This document shows positions 22,620-36,124 of a stretch of DNA of 64,000 nucleotides, in pieces. The translations under genes and the position numbers were made by a program. The stretch's first letter is position 1; every line of letters begins with the position of its first letter. The stretch comes from Lepidodermella squamata (Eukaryota > Gastrotricha). Location: NCBI GenBank assembly GCA_047495785.1, contig JBLDXI010000020.1, forward strand, positions 2,976,001-3,040,000. The letters run 5' to 3'. The notes beneath the pieces were generated by a model. That model saw only the letters and a program-made list of their open reading frames with translations. It was not told the origin of the DNA and searched no databases.

Positions 22620-25600
22620 GTTACGCGTAGGTCTCTTTCAACCTACGCTATACACTTGTTGGCACCAGGCGCCGATTTTCGAACACAGCAAACCGGCGCA
22701 AAAAATAGTTTAATATTATCCAACAAAACCTATAATATAGGTAAAAAAAATAGTATACATTGCGAAAAAATGCTAATAGGGAAAGCTACTAACAAGCCAA
22801 TCGACCGTTGCCTTGAATAATAAATTAGTTTGATCAACGGTTTTTTCCCAGGGGCCAATATTTTTCGAAAAAAAGAGCAATATAAAAGCGGTAATAAAAA
22901 TCCACCTTAACGTACAAAAAAACGCACTCATCTCGAAAAAAATTAATAAAAGAATTCGCCGAGTTTAGTGCGCAGCTCAATTTAATGCGATATGACATCT
23001 TGAAGTTTGAACTCTGAGGATCAAGGATAAAAATAAAATCAATCTCCAGAGATATTTTCAAGTGCAAACACGCAGATGACAAGATCGGCTTCTCAAGTAT
23101 TTAAGAAGTCAGTTACTTATAAATGTTAACAAGTGTAGCGATGATGATAAGTACGAGCCGAAGAACACGAATAATTAGCCGTTATTTGTGTTTAGCAGGA
23201 TATCTAGCGGTTAAAAGGGTCCCGTCAAGTCACAGGCAGTAGCGTAGGCCGGCACCAGGTGGCAATTGTGATGATGGTGCGATATAAAAGGTGAAAATAT
23301 TATACTACTACGACTACTACGGCGACGACGACATACAGCGGCTGCTGCTGCTGCCGACAATGCGCGCGACAAACACGTCGTGTCGCCGAGTCAAGGCCAT
23401 TACTGCGGCTAAAAAGCCCCTCTATTATCTTCTTTATCATCGCTTTTAAGCTAGGCAAGACAACTAACTACTAAGTAAAGCGTGTAATACCTACGCGCGA
23501 TAGAGAACAACTCTGTGCCTGCCTTGCGAAAAATACAATGTGTAAATAGTAGTTAGAACAAGAGTAAGTTTTATTGTACATTAATTGACAAGAAGTAAGC
23601 CGTGTATTTCGATATAAAAGCAGCAGCAAGCTCGTGGGCGATATATTCACAGATAGATGCAGATGAAATAGCAAGCGTGCTTTTCATACAATAATAAATA
23701 CACATGTATCCATCCATCCATCTTGCGAGGCAAAAAAGAAGTCCAGAAAAATATATATTATTGTAGCAAGCAGCACAAAAGCGCCGCCAGAAAAGACGGC
23801 ACCATTGTATCTTTTTTACATAAGCATACATGGTGTGTATTATATATCATCAGGGTCAAAGTCATTTTACAAAACATTGTAAAAATGACCAGAGGGATGA
23901 ATTTTTCAATGTGAATATATGCGGTAATAACAATATAATTAAGGTCCCACTTTGCATGCGCATAAATCGCAAGCGTGTTTATGCAGTAGTTTTGCTGTGA
24001 GCAGCGACAAACACAACGCGAAAGCGAGCAAGCGACGACACACGGCCCAGGTAATAAAAATTATGCGCGACGCGACAAACCGCGATGGCCAAGCGTGTGG
24101 GCGTGTGTCCGCGTACCCTCATCTCCATACGACGCGCCTCAGCCTTGACCGACCTACTACGACTACTATTTTTTCACACAACAAATATCAACAACAAAGA
24201 ATTAATTACCACACACACGCGCTGCCCCTAACAGGTAATAACAATAAAAATTTGTCGACGACATATGCTGTTTATGAAACATAACACCGAGTCCTTGAAA
24301 CGAAAACATAACTCCTGAACCGACGATTTTTCTCGCCTGAAAACAAACTTCTCAGTGCAAAGTTTTTTCTTCTTCCCGAGTGCAAATAATAGCAGTTAGT
24401 CGGATTCAACGTTTGTATAAATTACACAGTGGCACAGAAAAAAAACGCAAATGAAAAGAAACCGCGATCGTTAGGTATTAATATCACGCGCAATTGAAGG
24501 TAGAAGAAGCCAAGCAAATTAGCCATTCTTAGCGAATAAGAAATTAATGTAAGACACGCCAAATTCCACTCATTACACATTACTTTCGAGGTGAAAGAAT
24601 GTGCATAGCCTGAATGCAACGACTCGTGCGTTAGGTGAGCAAATAATCTGCTGCCCTCGTCGCGTCACCTCGCTTTCCTGTACAACACCTACTGTGTCTA
24701 CTCAGAGAGGAGAGATATTGCATTAAATCAATACCGTAGGCGGGGGGTAGAGAGAAAAAAACGCGTTCACACTTCATGTGTACTTGATCGATTTCTATCT
24801 AGTCTACACATTTCCAGTAACAACTCGTCAATGCTAGATGCATATCAAGTGCCACCAGCTAATTTTGTTCACACACTACGGCGAGAAATACGCGCCTAAA
24901 ATAACGCAATTAATAAGGCTTTATTAAAATTTAAATGCATCTAACGATTATCGAATATGGACCGGAAGCGACGGACTTGCACTTTCAAATATGTCCTCAT
25001 GACATACGCGTGTTTATTTTTGAGAGTGAAAACATGACGGTGGTTAGGCGAAACTCATTAATGAATGGCTTTCAGGCCGATATTTAAACGGAGACCACCG
25101 CCGCCGCCAAAACACACACAACAAGTGCATATCTTTAGTTAAAAGATTTAAATCTAGCTGCCATTGAGATGGCAAATGAGCTTGCGCGTGTTAGCGAATA
25201 TGCGTGTGTGAACTAAACTGGAGTGGCTTTGGGATCAAAAACGGATTCAAGTAGGATTAAAAGAGGCGTCTCGCAGAAAAACAGCAAATTTAAAGCAGCT
25301 GGTCGACAAATAATGCATCTTTGCCAGTGAATAACGTAACAGATACTCGAGATGTTAAAATAAAATGAGTTTATTACGCACGACCGTGAGAATCCAGTTT
25401 TCTTGAACAAGAATTACCACCAGTCTATTCGAACATTCAATTAAAATTATCACCAAACAGCAACGTATCTACCAACCTATAAGGAAAAGTGACATGAGCA
25501 TCCAAATAATGTTAATAGTCAAGATCAAGCAATGACCAGGCCATTTTCATCCTAGGTAAGCATTTAATAACGCCCGTCTGGACCTACAACTGCAATTTAA

Positions 25601-27180
25601 TCAAGACGGCAAACCTGATGAGCAGATCGAACTTTTAATTAACAAACCAAAGCAATCTTAGGATAAACGACTCCTAAAAATCCAAGAAAGCACTGAGATA
25701 GGTTTTGATGCTCCATTGGCGTCGTTATTTTCAACTATCAGGGTATTAAATCCATTAAAGCCATCTTAGACACGAAACATGATGGCAAAAGATGATACAA
25801 GATCCAGAGAACACGAGATGAATAACAAATGACACCGACAATTAACAACAGGCGAATGGAAACAAAACCATTAATTCCCCCATAGCATGTGAAGCGCCAA
25901 AAAGCTGCGAGCGAGTACAAATTAAGCATAAGAACGTTGGCAAGAGAAGCTGTGAAATTACACACCTTACCTGGTGTGTAACACGTATCAAGTACAATCA
26001 GTGTGGGCGGCGATGGGTGTAGTAAGCTGGCTGAATGCTACTAACATTAACCCTACGCCACGCGAACATGCAAGTGGCGCCATCACGAAGCTAAGAAAGG
26101 TTAAAGAAACGGACGACGCACACGGCCAACAACAACAGGCAATCGTCCATTCATCACATCACACAGCATGATCACATGAATGTAAAAAACGGGCTATATC
26201 AGCCAATCGGCGGCGGAGGCGGCATAGATCAAAGGAATTTAGCAAAATATGTTAAAACATTTATAATTGTTTAAATAAAATTATCAAAATTTAAACAAAT
26301 AAGAAAGGTGAAAAACATTTGTGCCTTAATTCAAACGCGTTACCAACGACCCCCGAGATCTCAAACTCCAAAACGGAGCACACAGATGGAGCTCAATGAT
26401 CTATGATCTGCCTGCCCGAGGCGATTGTCGATTGACGATCCTATTTCCCAAATGTCTTTCTTCCTTCTGTCCAGGAATATATCTAAGCCCTCCAACGCCC
26501 CTGAATTCGCCAAGGTTGACATTTTAAACTCGCTTTTCGTATGACTTAACGGACTTGTCCATGCCAAAGCTTATCGAAGTGTGTTGGAGAGGCGATGATC
26601 AAGAGCTATGGACAAGGATATACCTGAAGCAGGCGCTTACCGGTGCAGAGTTGGCATTATGTGTTGCCACTGTTGCAAGGGTAAATTTGAGACGATTCGC
26701 TGACATGTCAACTAAGCTTTTGATTACTAGGTATCTATTGAGCTTAAGCAGTTGACCAGACTAGCAAAAAAAAATTTTTTCGAAGGCACCTTTATGCGAT
26801 CCAGGCCACTAAAAGCATACATGAAGTAAGCTTTCATCGAACATAAGCATAAAAGAAAGAAACGGGGAGATGAATGCAACGCTCAACGAAAACACATGTT
26901 TAAGCTTCCACGTCGAAGTGAAATGACAGTTTAAAATGTGTTTATCGTCTTGCGAATTGCTTGTTTTCGTACAGACACTTTCTGGGTTTTAAGACTATCC
27001 GCGGCCTTTATGCGAGCCTGGCTCGCTGGATCGCGACTTTTTGCTGGTCTGCAGTTGACCATTTACCAATACTCATCGAATGTGCCTTGTGTCTTTATAG
27101 TTTCTTCGTTATTTACTATTGTTGCGTTTAATTATTGCTGTCCCTAATTTGTCGCTCGAGCTACCTTCACTTGTGTTTAA
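22620..27180. other. 4.5-kb gene-poor stretch
   Basis: No exon with a recognisable domain on either strand. It holds short triplet-rich tracts (actactacgactactacggcg near 23304 and ctgctgctgctg near 23343) and AT-rich DNA. It may contain the promoter and 5' untranslated exons of the 22.6-kb membrane protein gene, which is transcribed away from it. Confidence 0.4.
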
Positions 27181-28899
27181 ATGGCCTCCGAAGAAGCTGT
27201 CGAAACCAGCCGGCAGCTGATTCTTGATGGAAAATACGAGTATGTTTCAACCTGGTCAAATTTTCCACACCGATAGCTTTTTAACTATAGGGACCTGAAA
27301 ATATTTCTCGCCAAGCGGAGAATCACCGTAAATACAGACATGTATGGCGTCTTGCCAATTCAGTAGGTTCATTATATGCTGTAAATAAGATGCGATTTCG
27401 ATTGACTTTCAAGCTTGGCTGCTGGTGCTGGCAAAAACGCCGCAAAAACGACCCATCTATTATTAAAAATGGGATCAAACCCGAATGCAAAGTTTGTGAT
27501 GCGAGAATTGTGATACAGGCGTTTAATTTTAAGGTTGTTATTTTAGAACTAAAAACGGCAATCTAACACCCCTTCACATAAGTGTCTACCGAAAAAACTA
27601 TGAAGTGATACGTTTACTCATTTCATCTGGAGCGAATCCATTACTCCGCGATGAAGATAGCCGTGATAGCTTTGCGATCGCACGGAAGTTGAAAGACAAC
27701 TACTGCCTGCAATTACTCCGAAGCTTCGACGTCACTGATGAAATGACTGGTTAGTTTCTCCAAAACTATTTTGCAACGTCTCAATTGCCGTTTCTTTCTC
27801 AGAAATGTCCGACAATGATTTGGGAACAGATGATGACTGCCAATCACTTGTTGATCAGTTCGAAACAACGCTAGGAAATACAATCAACAAGCCAAAGAGA
27901 CGTGCTGAAGATGTTATCTCGATAGCATCGGACGATAGCTTTGTTACAGCAGTTGGAGTAGAAACGCGGCCAAAACTCGACCCTGTTGAACAGTTCATAG
28001 TCAAATATCCACTCGAGATGCAACTCGTCTACGCTAATCGTTTCACGACTCAAGAACTGCAGGCATTAGATGCTGAATTCTCGGCAGCTTTTCGAGCTTC
28101 TGCCGCCACATCGCCAACTACAGCAGCTGGGCAGCCGAAGCGAACTGTTTTAGGCATGAGATACCCATCTGGCCGTGTCTTCTTCAATTATTTCTTATTC
28201 GACCCTCGGCTGTTCCCTCAATTGAGGCCGCCTTTAATTGGATATGGTAAGCGGTTTTAATTAAAGTTTTCAGAACAGGTAACTGAGTGATTTTTCTAGA
28301 TGCTGAGCGAATTTCGTTGATTTCTTTCCTGCAAGCGTTGTTCTACGTTGGCAAAGGCGTGAAAAACAGGCCTTCTCAGCACTTGGCCGATGCGAAGGCT
28401 GTAGTGATGGGCAAAACAACGAACTCGCCAAAAACTGGACCTCTGGTAAATGTGCTTGGTTGAAATTTTTTGAAATTTTTAGTTTTTTCACAATTTTTAA
28501 ACTAATTATACGTTTTTTTCAATTCACAGGCGGCTAGCAAGGTTAAGCCCAGTGCGAAAATTGACAAAGTTCTCGCAGTTTGGGCGGCTGGACGCGGTGT
28601 CGTAGCGCTGCACGCCTTCAATAACCAAAGTGAAACAGAGGCGTTCACGCGCGAAGCCTGCGTCATCGACGCAATTAGCCTGCAAAACCTGACCAATTTG
28701 CGGCGCGGGGACATGAAAGGTACCTAGGCATAGCGCATTTTGTTCAATTCAACTCGAAAATTGTTTTGTGTGTTCAGGCCCTGTGTGTACGTCGTGGCCC
28801 GACTGGAAGCGGCGCAAATACGGCGCTTGGCTCGTCCTGCGCGCTTTCAGCATTTTACGCCTAGAATCACCGCCCGAATTGACGCCAAACGACTTCTAA
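27181..28899 (+). CDS. ANKLE1: ANKLE1/LEM-3-type GIY-YIG endonuclease
   Basis: Eight exons (27181-27239, 27291-27362, 27414-27491, 27547-27749, 27803-28246, 28300-28445, 28530-28719, 28778-28899) join exactly to 437 residues. The N-terminus has about three ankyrin repeats (VLPIHLAAGAG, NLTPLHISVYRKNYEVI). The C-terminus is the metazoan ANKLE1 GIY-YIG nuclease domain: YFLFDPR, then FYVGKG with the following Arg and His, VWAAGRGVV, TREACVIDA with the catalytic Glu, and LTNLRRGD with the conserved Asn. In ANKLE1/LEM-3 this nuclease cuts branched DNA and resolves chromatin bridges at cell division. A canonical LEM domain, present between the two parts in the known family, cannot be seen; that part is a low-complexity linker. 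AATAAA follows the stop near 29103. Confidence 0.9.
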
Positions 28900-29818
28900 T
28901 GAAGCGACAAACAACAACAGCAACGGCAGCAGCAGTAGCGCAATACCTACGTTTTCTACATTTGTTTTGTCTGACGTTGTTTGAAAAAAATCTCGTGCTT
29001 TTTTGTAATTGTTCTCAATTTTTTTACGTTTTATATTTCGACTTGACTCGCGGATTATTCTTGTTAATTATTAAAATATGACTGTTTTCTGCCGATTCGA
29101 CGAAATAAATAATGAATGGTAAGGGGCCAAAAATTGAGCGTTACCTGATTTTCTTTCATTCGAAAATTTGAATAAATAATTTAATGAACAGATAGAATGA
29201 CAATATCGTGAAAAAATGGATCCACAACTTTAATCGGGCCAAAGAGCAAACTTCCCATGGATTTTTCCGATGATCAGTTCCAGGAGAAAATGTGGTACTC
29301 TTTGTTCGGAGGCCGTCAGATTTCTTCCCGAATTTCCTCCTTGAAATAAAAAGAAAATAAGAATATTTTAGGGAAAATTTTTTTCAAATTTCGGAAGATA
29401 TTTTTGAATAATTTTGTGAAATCAAGATTGTGCCGTGTTTTAAAATTGTTGATAGGACCTAACGCCGATAATCCAGCAGAATATTACGGAAATATATTTG
29501 ATATTTTACGAATTAATTATGAAATTCCTGAAAATTTCGACAAGCCTTTGAATATTTATTCAACATTTGTTTTGGAGTAGTCACGGAGTTTTCACCTATC
29601 ATTTCTATTTAAAGGTGGATATTGGAACACCTCATAGGTCTGAAAATGTTAACAACCGGATTAGCTTCAAAAACGCTCCCTCACCCTCACCTTTTTATAG
29701 GTACAAATGTGTAAAAGTTCGAAAAGGACTAGACATTTTTCAATTTCCCATCATTATTTTTCAATATTTTTATTCTGTGCAGTTTTGAGTCTTTATTGAA
29801 AAATTTACAAATTGTCAT
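28900..29818. other. Convergent 3' intergenic region
   Basis: It lies between the ends of ANKLE1 (plus) and the GPI-anchored protein gene (minus). No gene is seen. A polyadenylation-type AATAAA lies near 29103. Confidence 0.45.
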
Positions 29819-32742
29819 TCAAAGCCAGTAAACAGCTGATAGAGCTGAAATAACAACGAATGTCATAGTCATTGTTTCGCCGTTTGTTGTACGCAGTTTG
29901 CGCCCGGAAGCGTGTGAGATAATCGAGGTGGCGTGGCGTGATGTTGGCTGGTGCGTTTCAAAGTCGTCCGCCTGCTTGTTGTTAGCATTATTACTCGTCG
30001 TCGCCGCCGCGTCCTGCTCCGGGAAGAGGCGCGTCACCGAGCGATGCAGCGCCACGACATTTTCAGCCGCCTATCATCATCAGGCAAAAGGTTAATCAGA
30101 AGTGGCGCGGCTGAGCTCACATATCATCACAGTTTACTCATCGCGACAATGGTCGTCATGACAAAGAAATAAATAAATAATGAAGATACCTGTGATAACC
30201 TATGATTTTCTTATATGATTCATCTGTATTTTACCTTGGTGTCGTTGTGATGCAGACAGTCGTAGAGGCACATTTCAGACCATTTCGCAGCGGCCTGACA
30301 CGAATTTTCACAATTCGCAACAATTTCAGGTTCTTTTTCAAAGTCTTTTTGCAAAATTTCTAAAAAAATATCGAAAAATAAATCTTTGATTAGCAACTTG
30401 GTATAAAACATACCGAGTTCAGTATTGAGATCAAGGCTTTGTTGGTTACAACCCGATATAAGATAGCCAACTGAATGGTCTAGAATCGCATTTGGCGCAA
30501 TAATCATAACGTTGATATAATTTGGGCTATAATATGAAACAAGAAATTAATAATGAAAGAATATAAAATCGAAAAGAATTACTCTGTTCTTTGAAAAATC
30601 AACATTGCCGACGCTTGAAGGTCGTTGATTGTCAACATTTTCTCGTCTTTCCATGTGTCTTGAATATCGACTAAATGAAATACCGTAAAATAAGTGATGA
30701 GAATAAAAAGTTATATACCGTATTTCATCAAATAATAGCCATGGCTAATATTTTTTTCCGAACTCGAAAATGAGTTGATATGATCAGCCTTCAAAAGGCT
30801 TTCCAGGTTGAACTACCACCTAAATCTTTCAAGCAGTAGTGAATCCGCAGTCGGAAAAGCTATTCCCAGTCATTTAAGGACACATAATTTTCCAAGCTTC
30901 AACCTGTTTTTCCGCCGTATGGCTATTATTCGAGGCGGGCTATTATTAACCTTTGGACCCAATATTTAAGTGCCTTTTTGGGGCTATTCGATGGGGTTAT
31001 TATTAGAGGTAGGATACTATTCGAAGAAATACGGTATAGGCGCAATATACAGCGTGTCCCATAAGTTGCGCAACCATTTGGAATTTGGATTTTTTTTTAG
31101 GAATTTAAGCTAATTTTTTTTAAATTAAAAGCCTGCAGGAGCCTTTATTTACAATTAGAGGTTCCAGAGTAAAATTTTCCCAAAATTTGGATTTCAAATT
31201 TAATGCCCACCTAAAAAATCTCAATTTTTCAAGAAAGGAATAACCGAAAGAACTTTGTCCCATCCAAAAGATCCAAATTTTCGGAAGCTTCTTTTTCGCT
31301 CGATAATTCTGTATACAAAATTTCATAGACAGGAGCTTACCGTAATCTTCTGCAACGTGTTGATCCTTTGTATAGTGAAATTTGACATCGTTAAGGTGGA
31401 TGGCTACAACCAAGAAGGGCGCATTTGGCTCCTCCGGTCGATAGAAGCTCGCAAAGAACTGCTTAAATTTCGGTGATTCAGACTGCGGCGCCGTCAGCCC
31501 CGTTAAATCCAGATAATCATTCGATAGCAGCAATATATTGACCTCTTTAATGTCGCATAATAGAGGCTTCTCGCGATCTGAAACCAACAAATGCCGGGTC
31601 GTGATTGCTCCAATAATCGACCGTTTTTCAGAGGGGATCTTTTCAGTAACAATTAGGAAATAAAATAAATTTTCAGAATTTTAGCAAATTACTGGGACAA
31701 ATGATGCGTTGAGAACATTCGCTGGAATCGTTATACCAGGTGCGATGGCCAATTCGTAGTACGAGATGAGGAATGCAGTTACAACTTCATTCGGGCAATG
31801 GCTAAATCGATCCAACCCGGTTCTCAAGCAGCTTATCAGCGAAACAGCAGCTTTTTGCTTAGCCTGGTAGAAAAGTTCAAGTGTTTCACGCTGGCCACTC
31901 AGCAGCTTGCTCGTAATGCCCATTTCTTGATTTTCGCAAAATGATTGACGGCCATGAAGGGTGTCTTCTTTGATGCAGAACAACCCAGCCGTATCGTTGT
32001 GCCGCGGCTCGGGCGGCCTGAAAATCGCCGCGCCGTCCCAATCAACTCGAAGCGGCATTTGATTTATTGCCGATAGAAGCTTTTCTAAGTAAAAATTAAA
32101 AGAAAATGCGTCAAGGCGTGACAAATGTGTAAAATCTTAAAAATGTCCGAAATAAGGTCAACATTTTTTTCTTTTTTGAAAATTATTATTAAAATAAAAT
32201 AAAAATCAGGTCATTGATTTCCGAACTTATATCAAATTTTCATAAATCATTTGACCTCATTTAGGACATTAATTAACGGACTGTGCGAGCTAATAATTAA
32301 AAAAAATTGGAAAAGTAAACTGTTAAGGAAAATATCTGAAAAAACGTCGTTTTCAATTTTTCTCACCTGACATTTTTGAATCACAATTTTTCTGAAGTTG
32401 AGTTCTTCGCTTTATCGTTTCCAAATCAGCTGGCGGGCAGTTACACACCCTGTACGGCAGTTCGACGCATTGCGTTTCGGAAACTTGAATTTCGCGATGA
32501 TTACAGCTATTTTCTAAATATTTCGATACGCCAGTGGCCCAATCTCGCGGCGTAATTGTCGCCGATGCGCGCAGATCACCTTCAAACGCCCGCATGCCGG
32601 CTTTCAGCTTGCAATCACGCATGGTATGAACTAAAAAATCGCCATCCGAACAATCGACCTGGTTACAGGGAAATTTTTCCAGCGTAGAAACAACATTAAA
32701 ATTTACGACTATCGCCGTGAAGATTATAAAAATTTGCCTCAT
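29819..32742 (-). CDS. Secreted Cys-containing protein with probable GPI anchor, unknown family
   Basis: Seven exons (32742-32367, 32084-31693, 31638-31341, 30670-30583, 30526-30414, 30359-30235, 30070-29819) keep phase throughout and give 547 residues. The N-terminus is a typical signal peptide (MRQIFIIFTAIVVNFNVVS). The first exon is Cys-rich (FPCNQVDC, CNHREIQVSETQC, YRVCNCP), and further cysteines recur in the later exons (ANCENSC, MCLYDC). A Thr/Ser/Asn-rich stalk ends in a short hydrophobic C-terminus (MTFVVISALSAVYWL), which fits GPI attachment better than a spanning helix. I recognise no domain. An extracellular surface or matrix protein is the safest description. It is on the same strand as, and just downstream of, the nicotinic receptor cluster. 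Confidence 0.7.
30716..31036. mobile_element. MITE in intron 4 of the GPI-anchored protein gene
   Basis: Ends taccgtatttcatcaaataa (left) and an inverse taccgtatttcttcgaatag (right) form about 25-bp terminal repeats with a few mismatches. TA could be the target duplication. The interior repeats ggctattatt-type words. A solitary taccgtaaaataag just upstream at 30681 resembles the end of the same or a related family. Confidence 0.75.
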
Positions 32743-32941
32743 AATTTTAGAAAAAATTCAGAAATTTTAAAATGAAAATTTAGAAGTTTCTGCATGCTCT
32801 CAGTTGGCAAAATGTGAACCAGCTTGAAGGACGCGTGGAGCTTATTTTATTTGAATCGTCCCGGTTTTGGACCCATCACCTTGTTTTTAAATATAATTAT
32901 TATTACAATTGCATTGAGGGTCAGTTATAATGATTCCAGTT

Positions 32942-35028
32942 TCAGGTATTGACAGGCTTTTGATTTGCGAAAATGCTTGGAGCTGAAAGAAGCAGCGAGC
33001 AAGTCATTACAGCGGCTGATATGAAGAACATGTAGAGGCACAGGCGATCGATAACCGTGGCCGCGAATTGCCAGTCTGAAGCTTCGTCGCCACTGGCTTG
33101 ATCGTCGCGAAGTTTATTTGTGATCACCTTGAGCTCGCGCAATATTGCCGTTAATTCATTGCGGGCTTCGATGTACAGGAGCTAAAAAAAAAACAAAAAA
33201 TTGGAAAAAATCTCAGATAAAGAAGATGATCCTGAAATCTTGAAATTTCAATTTTCAAATTAAATTCAAATTAATGGGGAAAAAAATAAAAAAATCTTCG
33301 GATCTGGTTGGAGAATTTATTTTTAAAATTTGAAATTTTTTGAAATTTTTTAAAATTTTGAAATTGGTCGGAATTCAGCTTACCGAATATTGCTTATTCG
33401 ACTTTCTAAAATACGGCCGAGGTGATTCTTCATCCTCCTCCGGTTCGTCGTTAACTTTGTAATACGACTTGGGAACGCTGCTTTGAAAGGTTTTGACCAG
33501 GCCTCGAATGTCATCATCGATATCGAGAACATTAGCTAGCAAGCTTCTCGACGTTCGCTCATCGATTTTTTGAATAATCCGATCGCCAATCAAGCCTTTG
33601 CGCGACAAATCATGCCCAGGGCGTTCCATGCGCAAAAACCACGCCAACCACTGGCAAATGCCCTTTTTGACCCAGATAGGCATCTCGTGAGTTTCGGGGC
33701 GTCGGAACGAGAAATTCAGCACCCAAATGGTCAAAATAACAGTCAAAGAACACAGCACCATGGTAGCAGCGAAATAATATCCTAAAAATTAGGAATTAAG
33801 GCTACCTATAATCTCTTGACGTAAAAATACTTACCAATAATAGGAATTTCATCATTAGGCGGCAAAGTTTCTGCGACCAGTTGCAAAAATACGGTAAGTG
33901 ATAGCAAAATTGTGACACCTTGAAGATCGAAAAGTAAGTTTCAATCTTTTTTCTTGATTTTTTTCCTTACCTAACGAAATTTTTTCACCGCTCTCCACCG
34001 GAAGTGTGAAGGTAAGGAAAGCAATACTCGACCTAGGAAAAATTAACAGTTTTCGAAAAATTCCTCAATAAAAATTGATTTACAAAATGACTGAAGGGAC
34101 AATCAAGTTGAAAACGTAGTAGAGAGGCCGTCTGAGAATGATTATCGTGAAAATCAGCTCGATCCAGGGGATATCGCTGCCTTCGTAAAATTTGACATTT
34201 TTTCGAGCTGGCATTCCTATAATTAGGATTTATAATAAAAATTCATTTTTTAATCAATTTTTATACCTAATAAATCCCATTCTCCGTTTTTGATATAGGT
34301 ACTAGTGTCGCCACTGTCGCCCTGAAGGGACACGTTCAAACTGTTTCCGTCTGGAAAAATTCAGAAATTTCTCTAATTTTTTTCAAAATGAATTTCCTTT
34401 ACCATAAGTCCAACTTCCGAATTTGAGTTCACAGCGCTGTTCATCGAAAGGGAACCATTCGATTTTCATGTTGCACGTTGCCTTGAAAATGCCCGGCGGG
34501 ATCCACTTCACCTTGCCGTAGTTGTAAATTTGCGCGTTAATCGGATAAGCGGCGTCGAATTGTTCATCGGCTGAGTTGTACATCAACACATCGGGCCGCC
34601 AAATTTCAGCGATCGGTAAATTTATAACGGTAATATTGCCATATTTAGCCGGGTTCCAGCTGAGGCGATAATCAAACCATTCGATGTTCAACATAATGTT
34701 GGTATGAATCACTAAATGAACCAATAATAAAATGTGAATAAAATCTATAAAATTATTCCTACTTTGATATTTTTCATCCACGTCGAGAATTTGTTGGAGA
34801 GTCAAACTCATGTTGACAAGAAGAGCCTCTCGGTCATCGATAACCGGGCGTTCGAGGACTTGGTAATCGGTGAACAGGTGCTTCAATAATGCTCCCTCAT
34901 CTTTACCCTGTTCCGACTCTAAACATCAATTAAAAAACATGAACAATAAAAATTAAACGATTTTGATGCAAATTACCTTTGAGAAATCCACTCGCAAGAA
35001 TTAAAGTGACTGCTAATAAATAGCTCAT
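32942..35028 (-). CDS. Nicotinic-type Cys-loop receptor subunit, non-alpha (gene 1)
   Basis: Nine exons (35028-34977, 34918-34763, 34711-34403, 34350-34267, 34216-34084, 34032-33971, 33918-33835, 33781-33384, 33181-32942) give 505 residues in frame. Visible are a signal peptide ([14 protein letters not shown]), [31 protein letters not shown], the 15-residue Cys loop ([15 protein letters not shown]), the pre-TM1/TM1 part [20 protein letters not shown]2 entry [11 protein letters not shown]3, a long cytoplasmic loop, and TM4 ([19 protein letters not shown]). GEK before TM2 and the following Leu-rich helix fit a cation channel. Loop C (around [11 protein letters not shown]) lacks vicinal cysteines, so it is a non-alpha subunit expected to assemble with partners. 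A paralogue lies directly upstream at 36621-39038 with shared intron phases. Confidence 0.93.
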
Positions 35029-35119
35029 TCTAATTCCTATAAGAAATAGAATGAATTAATAAAGGATAACGAAGCCAGAGTTATGCCAATCTATACCTAA
35101 TTATAAATCTCATAATCAT

Positions 35120-35164
35120 AAGCCTAAGCCTAACCCTAACCCTAACCCTAACCCTAATCCTAAC
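35120..35164. repeat. Short interstitial telomere-like (CCTAAC)n tract
   Basis: About seven tandem hexamers, mostly CCTAAC with some CCTAAG and CCTAAT variants, lie just upstream of receptor gene 1. This matches TTAGGG-type telomeric sequence. A second degenerate patch (ggttagggtaagggttaag) lies near 58866. Confidence 0.7.
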
Positions 35165-35193
35165 TCCAACTACAACTCTAGCTCGAATAGTTC

Positions 35194-35482
35194 TACAGGG
35201 TGTCTTATAAAATAGAGTAAATAAAAAAAATTAGGTACACGAAAATTGATCAAGTCTAAACCGAGACGATAATATAGGACCTTATGGTATGAGGGTATCT
35301 CAACTCCTTGGAAATGCTTGAAAATCAGAAAAAACAGGTAAAATACCGAAAATTACCAAACAATTCCTATTAGGTTTTTATTCGGGTTCCCATTCGGTGA
35401 AAACGTAATGGAGGGATGCAACATGTGTTTTTAGCTATAATTTAGTAGAAAACCCATTATTCAACTTTTGGGACACCCTCGA
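35194..35482. mobile_element. MITE-like element, family shared with 36125-36456
   Basis: The left end tacagggtgtcttataaaat is matched inversely by the right end around cttttgggacaccctcga, with decay at the right tip. The interior word gtaaaataccgaaaattacc also occurs in the element at 36125-36456, and a close match occurs at 60775-60990. Non-autonomous, with no coding capacity. Confidence 0.6.
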
Positions 35483-36124
35483 TATCATTGGGAAAAAACG
35501 AATATCCGATAGCTAAAACAAATAATGTTCTCGGTTAATCTGTAATAGTTCCATAGCGTTCTGGCAGGTTCGTATCAGCTTCAAGATGAGACCCCTTATT
35601 AATTACCATTAGGAGTTTTATTACAGAGGCGCATTCGGAATGCTTTTGCGGTGTTTGCGCAAGTGATATTATCGCAACGCGACACGATAGCCGCGCAGTA
35701 GGCAAAACAAACTCGCATAAACATGCCTCTTGATTCCAGGCATCATACGTTCCACCCTCTTCAGGTGAACACGGCACAAAGCAGCACTTGTGATGCGCTT
35801 TCATGCGCTTGCAATGTCATGTTAAATGCTTTTTACCTATATCTCATCCTACATATATACCTGTTGTCATAGAAAACGACATGTGGACAGCAAATAAAAT
35901 GTAAGAGTCGTATTATATAGAGGAACACAACTTACTTTTTCCCTGGCATTCTATATAGCCCAGATGCTTTTGACAGCACTTGGCTCTATAATTCGAAATA
36001 ATAGGACTTGTGAGTGCTAAAGTCGAGTAGTTTCAGGTAGCCATTTAAATTGAAGGGAAGATTGAAGGGATAGTTAGAAAAATTAGTTTATTTAAATATT
36101 AAATATAGAAAAAAACAGGAATAT

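Noticed and set aside
34216-34266. Possible alpha-type alternative exon in receptor gene 1 as in gene 2
   Set aside because: The intron before its loop C exon is only 50 bp and contains no second module.
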